A stretch of 64,000 bases of DNA from Sandaracinus amylolyticus. Lineage in GTDB: Bacteria; Myxococcota_A; Polyangia; Polyangiales; Sandaracinaceae. The notes below the pieces were generated by a model. It saw nothing but the letters and a program-made list of their open reading frames with translations, ran no database searches and was not told where the DNA came from. Below, piece after piece: positions 1-9,359 of the stretch (position 1 is the stretch's first letter; every line of letters starts with the position of its first letter). Where the stretch lies: contig NZ_CP011125.1 of NCBI RefSeq assembly GCF_000737325.1, forward strand, positions 8,246,001 through 8,310,000, given 5' to 3'. Both the position numbers and the translations under genes were made by a program.

Positions 1-451
1 CGCTCAGCGTCTCCGCGCCGCTGGTGCGCAGCGTGCGCTGCATCGCCCAGGCGAACGCCTTCACGACGCGCTGCATCACGCCGAGGTGGTAGAGCACGGT
101 CATCAGCGCGCTGAAGAAGATGATCGTCGGCAGCACGTTGAGCGCGACCGTGAAGCGCTGATCGAGGTAGTCGCCGAAGAGGAAACGGCTGCCCTCCGCG
201 GTGAAGTCGAGCAGCGCCGCGACCGCGTCGTTGAGCACCGCGAAGAGCGCGAGGCCGGTGTCGGTCTTCAGCACCAGCAACGCGAACACGAGCTGCAACG
301 CGACCCCGGCGCTCACGACGCGCCAGGGGAACGCCTTGCGGTCGGTGGAGAGCGCCCACGCGATCACGATCATGACCACGAGGCCGAGCAGCGACAGCGC
401 GCGCTGCCAGATCGGCACCGGCGCGTCGACGAGCGTTGCGAACGAGCCCAC
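1..451 (-). CDS. Concentrative nucleoside transporter (CNT/NupC family), 5' part only
   Basis: Reading the minus strand from 451 gives about 150 residues without a stop, running off the left edge. They show two hydrophobic segments, then a stretch with LPTIIFFSALMTVLYHLGV and a TSGAETLS end. These match the conserved core of NupC-type sodium- or proton-coupled nucleoside symporters of the inner membrane. The usual length is about 400 residues, so most of the transporter lies outside the window. The start is uncertain: GTG at 451 is the first good candidate, but no Shine-Dalgarno sequence precedes it and the frame stays open further upstream. The gene is divergent from the lipoprotein gene at 534. 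Family assignment is from the visible motifs; substrate is inferred. Confidence 0.8.
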   Translation of the reverse strand, partial: MGSFATLVDAPVPIWQRALSLLGLVVMIVIAWALSTDRKAFPWRVVSAGVALQLVFALLVLKTDTGLALFAVLNDAVAALLDFTAEGSRFLFGDYLDQRFTVALNVLPTIIFFSALMTVLYHLGVMQRVVKAFAWAMQRTLRTSGAETLS

Positions 452-533
452 CAGCGCGCGAGGAGACCACGGATTCGGGGAGAACTGCCAGCGCGAGCGC
501 GCGTATGCTCGTCTCGCGCGGAGGAGCACGGCA

Positions 534-2081
534 GTGAGAACACGATGGCGCGCAGCGCTCTACGGAATGATGGTCGCGGCGATGGTGGGATGCGGCGACG
601 ACGACGGCGCGTCGACGCCGGACGCGGGTGAGGGCATCGACGCCCAGGTGACGGGGGACGACGACGCGGGCGAGGCACCGCTCGACGCGCCGGCGCCCGA
701 GCCCTGCGAGTCGCCCGGCAGCACCGAGACGGTCGCGTGTGGCTTCTGCGGCAGCGTCACGCGCTTCTGCACGGTGGATCGCACGTGGGCCTACGGGGAA
801 TGCGAGCAGGACGGGAGCGCGTGCGAGCCCGGCACGACGCGCACGATGCCCTGCGGCAACTGCGGCGCGCAGACCCAGCGATGCACCGCGAGCTGCACGT
901 GGGAGGACGACGGTGCGTGCGCCGACCAGGGCGAGTGCGAGCCCGGCACGATGACCCGCGAGCGCGCCGACTGCGCGGCGAACGAGACGCGCGAGCTGAC
1001 GTGCAGCGAGGCGTGCACGTTCGAGCCGAGCTCGGAGTGCATGGCGGACGCGTGCCCGACGCCGGGCGCGATCGAGACCGTCACGTGCGGGCGGTGTGGG
1101 ACGCAGGACCGCTTCTGCAACGCGTCGCGCGTGTGGGAGTACGACCCCTGCTCGAACGAGGGCGAGTGCACGCCGGGCACGACCGGCACCGATTCGTGCG
1201 GCATGTGCGGCACGCAGACGACGCGCTGCGACACGTCGTGCAACTGGGTCGCGAGCGGCGCGTGCGGCGGCGAGGGTGAGTGCGCGCCCGGAGAGGTCAT
1301 GCGCACGTCGATCGGGTGCACGACGGCGGGGCACACGCGCCTCGTCCGGTGCAGCGCCGCGTGCGGCTACACCGAGGAGCTCGAGGCGTGCAGGGCGTCG
1401 ATCCCGGTCGACGTGCTCTTCCTCGTGGACGCGACGGGCTCGCATCACTCGGGGTTCCAGGCCGAGCGCGCCGAGTTCGTCGCGCGCTGCGTCGACCCGC
1501 TGCTCGCGCTGACCGACGCGCACGTGGGGCTCGCGTATTACGGCGATCACGGCACGTCGCCCCGCACGTTCATCGGCGCGGTCGAGCTCGGAGCGTCGAC
1601 ACGCACCGCGATCGACACGAGCATCTCGACGCAGGTCTCGTTCGGTGGCGCCGACGACGCGACGATGGAGGCGCTGCACATCGTGACCGGCGGCGCGCCG
1701 CAGACGGGCGCGACCCCGTTCACGTGCTTGAGCGGGCGCGTCGCGGGCGGATGCTGGCGGAGCGGCGCGGAGCGCGTGGTCGTCATGATCACCGACGAGA
1801 ACGCGCGCGGCGGGCCCGATCCCGCGTCCACCGGGCTCTGGAACGCGTGGCCCACCGGCCCGACCTGGACGACCGTTCGGCCGCGTCTCACGACCGACGG
1901 CACGACGCTCCTCGTGGTGCTCGACGACAGCTTCTTCCCGGCGGACGCGCGCTCCCAGTACGAGGAGATGGTGCGCGACCTCGGTCAGGCCGTGACCGAC
2001 GTCCACGTCGAGGAGACGACCGGCATCCGCACCGCGTGCGACGCGGTGGTCTCGCGCGTGCGCGAGATCGCCGGCCCCTGA
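534..2081 (+). CDS. Cys-rich lipoprotein with von Willebrand factor A-like domain
   Basis: The protein has 515 residues. GTG 534 was chosen because GGAGGAGC lies 8 bases upstream and the N-terminus is then a short lipoprotein signal (two Arg, hydrophobic run, VGCG lipobox near residue 20). An acidic Asp-rich linker follows. Residues about 65-285 contain four copies of a C-G-x-C-G-x(4)-R-x-C unit alternating with other Cys-rich units, probably disulfide-bonded outside the cytoplasm. From about residue 291 there is a vWA-like domain with a DATGS MIDAS-type motif and a ITDENARG segment. Such proteins are common surface lipoproteins of myxobacteria, likely binding a ligand or metal. The function is unknown. 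It ends at a strong hairpin shared with the convergent vWA gene. Confidence 0.8.
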   Translation: MRTRWRAALYGMMVAAMVGCGDDDGASTPDAGEGIDAQVTGDDDAGEAPLDAPAPEPCESPGSTETVACGFCGSVTRFCTVDRTWAYGECEQDGSACEPGTTRTMPCGNCGAQTQRCTASCTWEDDGACADQGECEPGTMTRERADCAANETRELTCSEACTFEPSSECMADACPTPGAIETVTCGRCGTQDRFCNASRVWEYDPCSNEGECTPGTTGTDSCGMCGTQTTRCDTSCNWVASGACGGEGECAPGEVMRTSIGCTTAGHTRLVRCSAACGYTEELEACRASIPVDVLFLVDATGSHHSGFQAERAEFVARCVDPLLALTDAHVGLAYYGDHGTSPRTFIGAVELGASTRTAIDTSISTQVSFGGADDATMEALHIVTGGAPQTGATPFTCLSGRVAGGCWRSGAERVVVMITDENARGGPDPASTGLWNAWPTGPTWTTVRPRLTTDGTTLLVVLDDSFFPADARSQYEEMVRDLGQAVTDVHVEETTGIRTACDAVVSRVREIAGP

Positions 2082-2087
2082 TCGCGA

Positions 2088-2119
2088 ACGACGCGCGAAG
2101 GGCGTCCTTCGCGCGTCGT
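2088..2119. terminator. Hairpin between convergent genes, likely bidirectional terminator
   Basis: ACGACGCGCGAAGG (2088-2101), a four-base GCGT loop, then the perfect reverse complement (2106-2119): a 14-bp stem between the two stop codons at 2081 and 2134. There is no U-tract, as is common in very GC-rich genomes, so termination is inferred from position and stem strength. Confidence 0.6.
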
Positions 2120-2133
2120 CGCTCGCTCTTCGT

Positions 2134-3483
2134 TCAGTACCCCTCGGCCGCCATCGGCGCGGCCTGCAGCTCGTAGCTGCGCGCGCGCTGCTCCGACTCC
2201 GTGCGCGCCGCGCCCGCGGCATCGGCGTCTCGCCCGACCGACGCCGAGCGACGGCGCAGATCGCCCTCGATCTGCGCGTCGTCGAAGTGATAGGTCGTCA
2301 CCGTGCGATCGAGCTGCACGCGCGCCGCGGCGAGCTCGCGCTGCGCACGCTCCGCCTCACCGCGCGCGAGCATGTCGGCAGCGCGTCGCTGCGCCTCGCT
2401 CGCCTCGTGCTGCGCGACCATCGCCGCGACACGCGGCGTCGTCGGCGCGCTCGCGACCGCGCGCGTGTCGGTCGTCGCTTCGTAGCGGAGCACGGTCTGC
2501 TGGGTGCGCAGGTCGCGGCTGTCGGGGGTGCGGTACGAGAGGCGCACGTTCGCGAGCGGCTGATCTCCGGCGCGCGGCGCGCTCATGCGCACGCGGAACA
2601 GGACCTCGCGCCGCTGCCCCGCGTCGAGCGCGCCCAGCGCGAAGCGAAGTCGTCCGCCCTCGATCACCGCGCCGGTCGTCGCGCCGCCGAGGATGATCAC
2701 GCCGGGCGCGGGGACGATCTCGATCGTGCCGTCGAGCGCGACCGAGCGCTGCATGCGCTGCAGCTCGTGCTCGAGGATCGCGGCCATCTGGTGCGGCGCG
2801 CCGAGGTGGTGCAGGCGCCCCGCGCTGCGCACGACCATCGCCTGGAGCGTCTGCGGATCGTAGTCGTAGCCCACGCCGATCGCGGTCACCTGCGTGCCCC
2901 ACTCGGTCGCGCGCGCCGCGAGATCACCGAGCGACTGCGGATCCGAAGGACCGACGTTCGCGCGCCCGTCGGAGATCACGAACACGCGGCGTACCGGGTG
3001 CGTCGCGGGCGCCTGCGCGATGCGGCCGATGCCCGCCTGCATGCCGTCCCACAGGTTCGTTCCGCCGCCCGCGACGATCATCCCCGCGCGCTGGATCAGC
3101 ATCCCTCGCGTCGCGGCGTTCACGACGGTCGGCGGCGCGATCTCGGTGACCGCGTTCGAGAAGCCGTACACCGACACGACGTCGCCGTCGGCGAGCGACT
3201 CGATCAGGCTCTGCGCCGCCATGCGCGCGTTCTGGATCTTGTCGCCCGCCATCGAGCCCGACGTGTCGATCACGAGCGACACCGCCATCGGCGCGCGCGC
3301 GCTCGGAGGCGCGACGACGTTCGGCGCATCGACCCACACTCCCACCCACGCCTCGCCCGCGCCGCCCACCACGACGCGTCCCTGCAGCGGCGCGCCGCCG
3401 ACCCAGGTGTCCTGGGCGCGCGCTCGCCCCACGAGACCGATCACGACCCCGAGCGCCAGCAGCGCCCCCAGAATGCTCCGCAT
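2134..3483 (-). CDS. Secreted von Willebrand factor A domain protein
   Basis: 449 residues. The ATG at 3483 follows GGAGG by about 6 bases and opens a signal peptide (MRSILGALLALGVVIGLVGRA, cleavage near ARAQ). Residues about 60-230 form a vWA domain with a perfect MIDAS motif DTSGSMAG and the downstream GGGTNLWDG and ISDGRANVG segments. This is the family of VWA-domain proteins annotated as Ca-activated chloride-channel-like/YfbK-like. A beta-rich middle and an Ala/Arg/Glu-rich helical C-terminus (about residues 360-440, probably coiled coil) follow. It is exported and likely envelope-associated; the ligand is unknown. It is convergent with the other vWA gene and divergent from the phytochelatin-synthase-like gene. 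Confidence 0.85.
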   Translation of the reverse strand: MRSILGALLALGVVIGLVGRARAQDTWVGGAPLQGRVVVGGAGEAWVGVWVDAPNVVAPPSARAPMAVSLVIDTSGSMAGDKIQNARMAAQSLIESLADGDVVSVYGFSNAVTEIAPPTVVNAATRGMLIQRAGMIVAGGGTNLWDGMQAGIGRIAQAPATHPVRRVFVISDGRANVGPSDPQSLGDLAARATEWGTQVTAIGVGYDYDPQTLQAMVVRSAGRLHHLGAPHQMAAILEHELQRMQRSVALDGTIEIVPAPGVIILGGATTGAVIEGGRLRFALGALDAGQRREVLFRVRMSAPRAGDQPLANVRLSYRTPDSRDLRTQQTVLRYEATTDTRAVASAPTTPRVAAMVAQHEASEAQRRAADMLARGEAERAQRELAAARVQLDRTVTTYHFDDAQIEGDLRRRSASVGRDADAAGAARTESEQRARSYELQAAPMAAEGY

Positions 3484-3546
3484 GCACGCCTCCGCCGGGC
3501 ACGAGACGCGCGACGCGGGCGAACGATCTGGGGCTACCATGGAATC

Positions 3547-4260
3547 GTGAGCACGCCCCGGCGCCGTCGCGCGATCACGGCCCTCGCCGCGATCCTCACG
3601 CTCTCGATCGGAGGCGGCGGGCTCGCGTTCCTCCGCGCGCGCGACGCGTCCGCCGCGCAGTGGGCGCACGTCGATCCGATCGCGGACGACACGACGTACC
3701 AGGACGCCGCGCTGCTCGAGCGCGCGTGGCAGCTGCCGGCCGCGCGCCACTACCGCGCGCGCTTCGTCTCGCAGCCGAACGGCAGCTTCTGCGGGCCGAC
3801 CAGCATCGTCGACGTGATGCGCTCCCTCGATCAGCCCGCCGAGCTCTCGACCGTGCTCGAGGGCACCGACATCGCGACGTTCGCGGGGTTCCTCCCGAGC
3901 GGGATCACGCTCGATCAGCTCGCGACGCTCGCGCGTGCACGACTCCCATCACGGCGCGTGACGATCCATCGCGACTTCGATCTCGCGACGTTCCGCGCGC
4001 TGCTCGCGCAGCACGCGAACAGCGAGTCCGATCGCATCGTCGTCAACTTCCATCGCGGCCCGCTCTTCGCGCGCGGAGCCGGGCACCACTCGCCGATCGG
4101 CGGCTATCTGCCCGACGACGATCTCGTCTTCGTGCTCGACGTGAACGACGACTACGACCCGTGGCTCGTCCCCACCGAGCGCCTCTTCGCGGCGATGGAC
4201 ACCGTCGACGGCGCGAGCGGCCTCGAGCGCGGCTTGATCGTCATCGAATCAGTCGAATAG
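3547..4260 (+). CDS. Phytochelatin synthase-like cysteine peptidase, membrane-anchored
   Basis: 237 residues from GTG 3547. An N-terminal hydrophobic segment (about residues 10-28) after an Arg-rich start suggests export or membrane anchoring. The rest matches the phytochelatin synthase catalytic core: Cys82 in SFCGPTS, His180 in GAGHHSPIGGY and Asp198 in VLDVNDDYDPW form the papain-like triad. Bacterial members lack the C-terminal metal-sensing half and usually hydrolyse glutathione to gamma-glutamylcysteine rather than make phytochelatins. The length fits this half-molecule class. The last 12 bases overlap the convergent lipoprotein gene. Catalytic residues are seen; substrate is from family knowledge. 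Confidence 0.85.
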   Translation: MSTPRRRRAITALAAILTLSIGGGGLAFLRARDASAAQWAHVDPIADDTTYQDAALLERAWQLPAARHYRARFVSQPNGSFCGPTSIVDVMRSLDQPAELSTVLEGTDIATFAGFLPSGITLDQLATLARARLPSRRVTIHRDFDLATFRALLAQHANSESDRIVVNFHRGPLFARGAGHHSPIGGYLPDDDLVFVLDVNDDYDPWLVPTERLFAAMDTVDGASGLERGLIVIESVE

Positions 4261-4737
4261 CTCGTCGAACCCGTCGTCGACGTCGCTGGACGGCGGAGGT
4301 CCCGGGACGAACACGAACGGGCTCGGCTCGCCGATCGTACGGGTCGGCGACCCGGCCGCGATCACCCGCGCACCGAGCGCGACCCACACGCCGGCGCGCT
4401 GCACGACCTGCACGATCACGGCGGTCACGCACTGCGTGAGCTCGAAGCGCACCTCCGCCGCGTGCTCGCTCTCGACGTGCCCGCGCGTGATCACCGGCAC
4501 GACGACCGCCGCGGTGATCGTCGCGATCGCCGCGAGGCACTCCTGCGACGCGCTCGCCGTGCCCGCGTCGGCGGGCCCGACGATCTCCTCCGCGTGCTCC
4601 TCGACGTAGCGCCGCGCGATGTCCGCGAGCGGTCGATCGTCTTCCGCGACGGGCGCCGGGGCCGCGAGCCACTCGCCACCGAAGCAGCAACATCCCTGGG
4701 CGAGCACCGCCACGAGCACGATCGCGATCGACCTCAA
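4249..4737 (-). CDS. Small lipoprotein of unknown function
   Basis: 162 residues with a classical lipoprotein signal: MRSIAIVLVAVLAQGC, with LAQGC lipobox at residues 12-16 and two further Cys directly after it. The mature part is acidic at first, then has a conserved-looking hydrophobic core (ECLAAIATITAAVVVPVITRG; FELTQCVTAVIVQVVQ) and an Asp-rich end. No known domain was recognised. Its 3' end overlaps the phytochelatin-synthase-like gene by 12 bases. It could be cotranscribed with nothing nearby; the acyl-CoA ligase gene upstream on the same region is transcribed in the same direction but separated by its own end at 4805. Confidence 0.65.
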   Translation of the reverse strand: MRSIAIVLVAVLAQGCCCFGGEWLAAPAPVAEDDRPLADIARRYVEEHAEEIVGPADAGTASASQECLAAIATITAAVVVPVITRGHVESEHAAEVRFELTQCVTAVIVQVVQRAGVWVALGARVIAAGSPTRTIGEPSPFVFVPGPPPSSDVDDGFDELFD

Positions 4738-4804
4738 CGCTCCACGCCCTCCACTGCTCGAGCGCGCACCGCGGCGACCGCACGCCGCCGCGGTGCCTCG
4801 ATCG

Positions 4805-6586
4805 TCAGTCCTTGTCGCCCGCGTACATCGACTCGATCTCGGACGCGAAGTTCCGCGCCACGACGCTGCGCTTGATCTTCAGCGTCGGCGTGAGCTCGCC
4901 GGTGTCGATCCCGAACGGGCGCGGCAGGATCGTGAACTTCTTGACCTGCTCCACGCGCGCGAGCTTCTCGTTCACCTCGTCGAGCTGCCGCTGGATCTCG
5001 GCTCGGATCGCGTCGGACTCGTGCAGCGCGCCGCGGATGCCCTTCTCCGTCGCGACCTTCTGCGCCGCGTCGGGCTCGAGCGTCACGAGCATCGTCAGGT
5101 ACTTGCGGCGATCGCCGATCACCACGGCCTCACCGACGAGCGGGTGGTTCTTCACCGCGCTCTCGATGTTCTTCGGCGTGATGTTCTTGCCGCCCGCCGT
5201 GATGATGATCTCCTTCTTGCGCCCGGTGATGTGGAGGAAGCCCTCATCGTCGAAGCGCCCGAGATCCCCGGAGTGCAGGTAGCCCTTCTCGTCGATCGTC
5301 TCGCGCGTCGCCGCCTCGTCCTTGAAGTAGCCGAGGAAGACGTTCTTGCCCTTCACGAGGATCTCGCCGTCGTCGCCGATCTTCACCTCGACGCCGGGCA
5401 GCGGGACACCGACCGAGCCGAACTTCGTCCGCCCCGCGAGGTTGAAGCTCGTCGGGCCGCAGTCCTCGCTCTGTCCGTAGATCTCCTGGATGAGGATCCC
5501 GATGCTCGCGAAGAACTCGATCACTTCCTTCGCGATCGGCGCCGCGCCGCTGACGAGCACCGTCGCCTGATCGAGCCCGATCGCCTGCTTGATCTTCGAG
5601 AACACGAGCCGCTCGGCGAGCGCGTACTGCAGCGCGAGCGCGCCCGTCGGCTCCTCGCCCTTCGCACGGAGCGCGCTCGCGCGCGTGCCCACGCTGCGAG
5701 CCCACTGCACGAGCTTCGCCTTCGCGCCCGTCGCCTCGCGCATGCGCCCGTCGAGCGTCGCGTGGAACTTCTCCCAGATGCGCGGCACGCCGAAGAAGAG
5801 CGTCGGTCGCACCTCCTTGAGGTTCTCGACGAGCACCTTCGGATCGATCGACTCCGCGAAGTACACCGACGCGCCGCCGGTGATCGGCCCGTGGATCGTC
5901 GCCATCTGCTCGGCGATGTGCGAGAGCGGCAGGTAGCTCAGCGAGCGCCCCGACGCGTCGATCTTCGTCAGGTCGCGCAGCACGTTCGCGGTCCACGCGA
6001 GGTTCTCGTGGCTGAGCATCACGGCCTTCGGCGGACCGGTGGTGCCCGACGTGTAGATCAGCGTCGCGCTCTCGTCCGGCTTCAGCGCGTCGACGCGATC
6101 GAGCACGTCCTTCTCCGAGACCGCATCGCCGCGCGACATGAAGTCGTCCCAGCTCATCGCGCCGTCGACCTTCGGTCCGCGCATGACGACGACGTGCTTC
6201 AGCGTCGGCAGCTCGGCGCGCTTGGCGAAGACCTTCTTCGCCTGATCGGCGTTCTCGACGAGGACGAGCGGCGCCTCGGAGTGGCTCAGGATGTACGCGA
6301 CCTCGTCCGCCGAGCTCGTCGTGTAGATGCCCGCCGCGGCACCGCCCGCGGTCATCGCCGCGAGATCGAGGATCACCCACTCGGGCCGGTTGAAGCCGAG
6401 CAGGCACACGCGCTGCCCGGGCTGGAACCCCAGCGCGATCAAAGCACGCGCGGCCTGGGTGACCTCGCGCGCATATCCGGCCCAGCTCGTCGACTTCCAG
6501 ACGCCGTTCTCCTTGACGAGATAGGCTGGACGGTCGGGCCGCTGCTTCGCTTGTTCGAGGAGCCGCCTCGGGATCGTGTCGACCAC
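4805..6586 (-). CDS. Long-chain fatty acid--CoA ligase (AMP-dependent synthetase)
   Basis: 593 residues, the usual length for FadD15-like acyl-CoA synthetases. It activates fatty acids through an acyl-adenylate to acyl-CoA in the cytoplasm or at the membrane. Motifs in order: ATP/AMP-binding loop TLIYTSGTTGPPKAVMLS (about residue 185), GASVYF, the YGQSED motif (about 368), LHSGDLGRFDDEGFLHITGR (about 440) and the catalytic lysine region PTLKIKR near the C-terminus. The start ATG 6586 gives the typical DTIPRRLLEQAKQRPDRPAY beginning. The gene is divergent from an MFS transporter across 171 bases. Chain-length preference cannot be read from sequence. Confidence 0.92.
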   Translation of the reverse strand: MVDTIPRRLLEQAKQRPDRPAYLVKENGVWKSTSWAGYAREVTQAARALIALGFQPGQRVCLLGFNRPEWVILDLAAMTAGGAAAGIYTTSSADEVAYILSHSEAPLVLVENADQAKKVFAKRAELPTLKHVVVMRGPKVDGAMSWDDFMSRGDAVSEKDVLDRVDALKPDESATLIYTSGTTGPPKAVMLSHENLAWTANVLRDLTKIDASGRSLSYLPLSHIAEQMATIHGPITGGASVYFAESIDPKVLVENLKEVRPTLFFGVPRIWEKFHATLDGRMREATGAKAKLVQWARSVGTRASALRAKGEEPTGALALQYALAERLVFSKIKQAIGLDQATVLVSGAAPIAKEVIEFFASIGILIQEIYGQSEDCGPTSFNLAGRTKFGSVGVPLPGVEVKIGDDGEILVKGKNVFLGYFKDEAATRETIDEKGYLHSGDLGRFDDEGFLHITGRKKEIIITAGGKNITPKNIESAVKNHPLVGEAVVIGDRRKYLTMLVTLEPDAAQKVATEKGIRGALHESDAIRAEIQRQLDEVNEKLARVEQVKKFTILPRPFGIDTGELTPTLKIKRSVVARNFASEIESMYAGDKD

Positions 6587-6757
6587 GCTGTCTTCCTCCG
6601 CGTTGGACGTCGGGCGGCACGCATCTTACTCGAAGCGCGCAGCGCCCACAGCGCCGCATCGACTCGCGCGCTCCGGCAATCCGACTCTGGCTTCTGCAGA
6701 TCCGCTGATCCATCCTCGCGAGAGATCGATCGCCGTTCGATCGATCCCTCGCGTGCC

Positions 6758-8050
6758 GTGTCGCCACTAGCTCCTCCGTCCGCCTCTCCGCTGCGCCGAT
6801 CTCTGCGCGCATCGATGCTCGAGGGCGGCGTCTCCGAGACCTGGAACGCGTTCGCGACCGGCGCGGTGCTGACCGCGTGGGCGCTCCACCTCGGCGCCGA
6901 TCCCAGCACCATCGCGATCCTCCAGGGCCTGTCGACGGGCGCGCAGGTCCTGCACGCACCAGCCGGGTTCCTGACCGAATGGATCGGTCGCAAGCGCCTC
7001 GCGATCGTCGCGATGACCGGCGCACGGCTCGCGTGGGCGCCGATGGCCGCGCTGCCGCTGCTCGAGCTCGATCGCGGCGACGCGGCGCTCTTGCTGATCG
7101 GCGTCGCGGCGCTCTCGGCGACGCTGCAGGTGCTCGGTCAGAACGCGTGGGGCGCGTGGATGGGCGACGTGGTGCCACCGACGCTGCGCGGTCGCTTCTT
7201 CGGCGCGCGCACCGTGTTCGTCACCGGCGGCGCCGCGCTCGCGTCGCTCGCGAGCGCGCTGCTGCTCGAGAGCGAGCTGCCGCGCGAGATCACGCTGCCG
7301 GGCATCGCGGCGCTGCTCTGCATGACCGGGCTCGTGTCGGCGGGCCTGCTCGCGCAGCAGGTCGATCCGCTCGGCCGCGTGCCGAGGACGCGCCCCGATC
7401 TGCGCGCGTACGGCGAGGCGCTGCGCGATCCCCGCGCGCGCGGGCTCTTCGTGTACCAGCTGCTCTGGGGCGCGGCGGTCGCGCCGGCGGCGGCGTTCTT
7501 CTCGTTGCACGTGCTGCGCACGCTGCACGCGGGCTTCTTCCTGCTCGCGGCGCACGCGATCGCGATCGCGCTCACGCGCGTCTTCACCGCGCCGCTCTGG
7601 GGGCGCGCCGTCGATCGCTGGGGCGCGCGGCCGGTGCTCGCGATCTGCTCGTTCGGCATCTCGATGATGCCGGCGATCTGGGTGTTCACCGGGCCCGAGC
7701 GCGTGTGGCCGCTCGCGATCGACGCGATGCTCTCGGGGCTCTGGTGGGGCGGTCACGGCGTCGCGTCGTTCGACCTCCCGCTCGGCATCGCGCCCGCGAA
7801 GCGTCGCTCGTACTACCTCGCGCTCTTCGCGATGGCGTCGGGCTTCGGGTTCGCGATCTCGACGCTGCTCGCGGGCACCGCCGCGGACTGGCTCGCGGCG
7901 AACGCGGGCGGTGATCTGCGGCCGCTCTTCGCGGTGTCCGCGGTCGCGCGCGCGGCGTGCGCGCTCGTCGCGGTGCGGGTGCACGAGCCCGAGGCGTCGT
8001 CGGTGAGGTCGCTCATCTTCGGGCTCCGTCGCGGCGCGAGCGCTCCCTGA
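6758..8050 (+). CDS. Major facilitator superfamily transporter
   Basis: 430 residues with about 11-12 hydrophobic segments, beginning at GAVLTAWALHLG. The loop GFLTEWIGRKRLAIV between the second and third helix is the MFS signature (D/E-x-x-G-R-R/K type), and a second weaker copy WGRAVDRWGARPVL occurs at the start of the second half. The inner-membrane substrate is unknown. GTG 6758 was preferred because it keeps the amphipathic SPLRRSLRASMLEG segment before helix 1; ATG 6815 is the alternative. It shares an upstream region with the acyl-CoA ligase gene. Confidence 0.85.
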   Translation: MSPLAPPSASPLRRSLRASMLEGGVSETWNAFATGAVLTAWALHLGADPSTIAILQGLSTGAQVLHAPAGFLTEWIGRKRLAIVAMTGARLAWAPMAALPLLELDRGDAALLLIGVAALSATLQVLGQNAWGAWMGDVVPPTLRGRFFGARTVFVTGGAALASLASALLLESELPREITLPGIAALLCMTGLVSAGLLAQQVDPLGRVPRTRPDLRAYGEALRDPRARGLFVYQLLWGAAVAPAAAFFSLHVLRTLHAGFFLLAAHAIAIALTRVFTAPLWGRAVDRWGARPVLAICSFGISMMPAIWVFTGPERVWPLAIDAMLSGLWWGGHGVASFDLPLGIAPAKRRSYYLALFAMASGFGFAISTLLAGTAADWLAANAGGDLRPLFAVSAVARAACALVAVRVHEPEASSVRSLIFGLRRGASAP

Positions 8051-8094
8051 CGATCACGGGGACGCGCTATCGTGCCGTCCGGGGGAACCTCTCG

Positions 8095-8628
8095 ATGACC
8101 CATCACGTTCGCATCTCCATCGCGTGCCGCGACGACCGCGGCCTCCTCGCCGCCGTCGCCGGTCGCCTGTTCGAGCTCGGCGGTGATCTCGGCGACGCGT
8201 CGTTCGGTCTGCTCGGCGAGCAGGCCGAGCTCGTCTGCGTCTGCGCGATGCCCGATCACCAGTCGCCCGAGGCGATCCAGAAGGCGCTCGCGGCGCTGCC
8301 TGCGCTGAAGTCCGGCGAGGTCACGGTGAAGCCGTTCGATCTCGGGCGCGCGCCGACCGCGACCGGCCGCGCGACGCACGTCGTGCGCGTGCGCGGCAAC
8401 GATCGCCCGGGCCTGATGGCGCGCCTCTGCGAGGCGTTCGGCGAGCTCGGCGCGAACATCGTGCGCATGGACGCGCAGCAGCTCGAGCGCAGCACCGGCA
8501 CCGACTACCTCATCCGCTTCGAGGCGTGGATCCCCGCGGAGAGCGAAGAAGCGTGCCTCGCGAACGTCGCGAACACCGCCGAGTCGATGGCGATGAGCTG
8601 CGACGCGGAGCGCGTCGCGCCGAAGTGA
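8095..8628 (+). CDS. Double ACT-domain protein (GcvR-like)
   Basis: 177 residues. ATG 8095 follows GGGGGAA by 7-8 bases. Two ACT-type ligand-binding modules are visible: residues 3-80 (VRISIACRDDRGLLAAVAGRLFELGGDLGDAS) and about 93-170 (THVVRVRGNDRPGLMARLCEAFGELGANIVRMD). The arrangement matches glycine cleavage regulator GcvR and related amino-acid-sensing proteins, which have no DNA-binding domain of their own. It lies 44 bases after the MFS gene and may be cotranscribed with it. Ligand and partner are unknown. Confidence 0.85.
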   Translation: MTHHVRISIACRDDRGLLAAVAGRLFELGGDLGDASFGLLGEQAELVCVCAMPDHQSPEAIQKALAALPALKSGEVTVKPFDLGRAPTATGRATHVVRVRGNDRPGLMARLCEAFGELGANIVRMDAQQLERSTGTDYLIRFEAWIPAESEEACLANVANTAESMAMSCDAERVAPK

Positions 8629-8736
8629 CCTCGCGGCGATTCGCGCCCCTCTCCCGGACTGCGACCGCCCCTCTCCGCCGCTCCAAGCATGCGGAACAAT
8701 TGAGGAATTCGCCGCAGTCCGAGGACGGGGCGTGGA

Positions 8737-9099
8737 TCAGCCGGGCTGCTCGTCGAGGAAGCCGCACACCCGCTTCATGCGGCCCTGCTCGGTCACCACG
8801 ACGTCGAACCCGATCGCGACCGGCTCGCGCGCGCCCTCGGGCGCGGCGCGCCAGGTGAACCGTGCCTGATCGTGGTGCGCGTCGATCGCGCCGTGCAGCG
8901 TGAAGCGCACGCCGGGATAGCGCGCCTGCACCGCGCTCACGAACTGCTCGATCTGCTCGCGGCCCTCCGCCGCGACGTGGGGATCGACGTAGACCGCGTC
9001 GGCCGCGTAGACGCGCTCGAAGAGCGCGCGGCGACGCGCGGGATCGGTCTCGTTCCAGGTCTCGAGGTAGTCGCGCACCAGGGTCTCGACGTTCGTCAT
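8737..9099 (-). CDS. SnoaL-like/NTF2-fold small protein
   Basis: 120 residues. ATG 9099 is preferred over the GTG two codons upstream because AAGGAGG then sits 8 bases from the start. The pattern VRDYLETWNETDPARRRALFERVYAADAVYVDP, then a beta-rich half ending in a GFLDEQPG tail, is typical of the NTF2/SnoaL fold: a cone-shaped pocket used by isomerases, cyclases and many uncharacterised single-domain proteins. No catalytic residue set can be assigned. It is divergent from cysS. Confidence 0.75.
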   Translation of the reverse strand: MTNVETLVRDYLETWNETDPARRRALFERVYAADAVYVDPHVAAEGREQIEQFVSAVQARYPGVRFTLHGAIDAHHDQARFTWRAAPEGAREPVAIGFDVVVTEQGRMKRVCGFLDEQPG

Positions 9100-9359
9100 C
9101 GTCACGTCCTCCTTGATGCGAGAGAACGTGCGCTCGTCGCGCGGCGCGCTCCATGACGTGCGAGGTCAAGTCGTGCGTGTCACCGTGCACGCATCGTGAT
9201 CGATCGTGATCGGCCCCTCGCTCGTCTCGCCCGTCGCAGCTCGTGCTGCGGTGCGTGCGCGTGTACCGAGCGCCTCGGGCCGAGCTCTCGATAGCGAGAT
9301 CCGTCGGCTCGAGGCGCGTCTTCGGTCCCTTCTCCCTTCCACCGAAGAAGAGGTGCGCC

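Noticed and set aside
4619-6757. Long plus-strand open frame continuing into the MFS gene
   Set aside because: It is antisense to the acyl-CoA ligase gene; its predicted protein is Arg/Glu/Asp-rich shadow sequence, typical of GC-rich DNA.
9106-9359. Riboswitch or T-box leader before cysS
   Set aside because: No T-box sequence or anti-terminator pattern was found; it appears to be a simple divergent promoter region.
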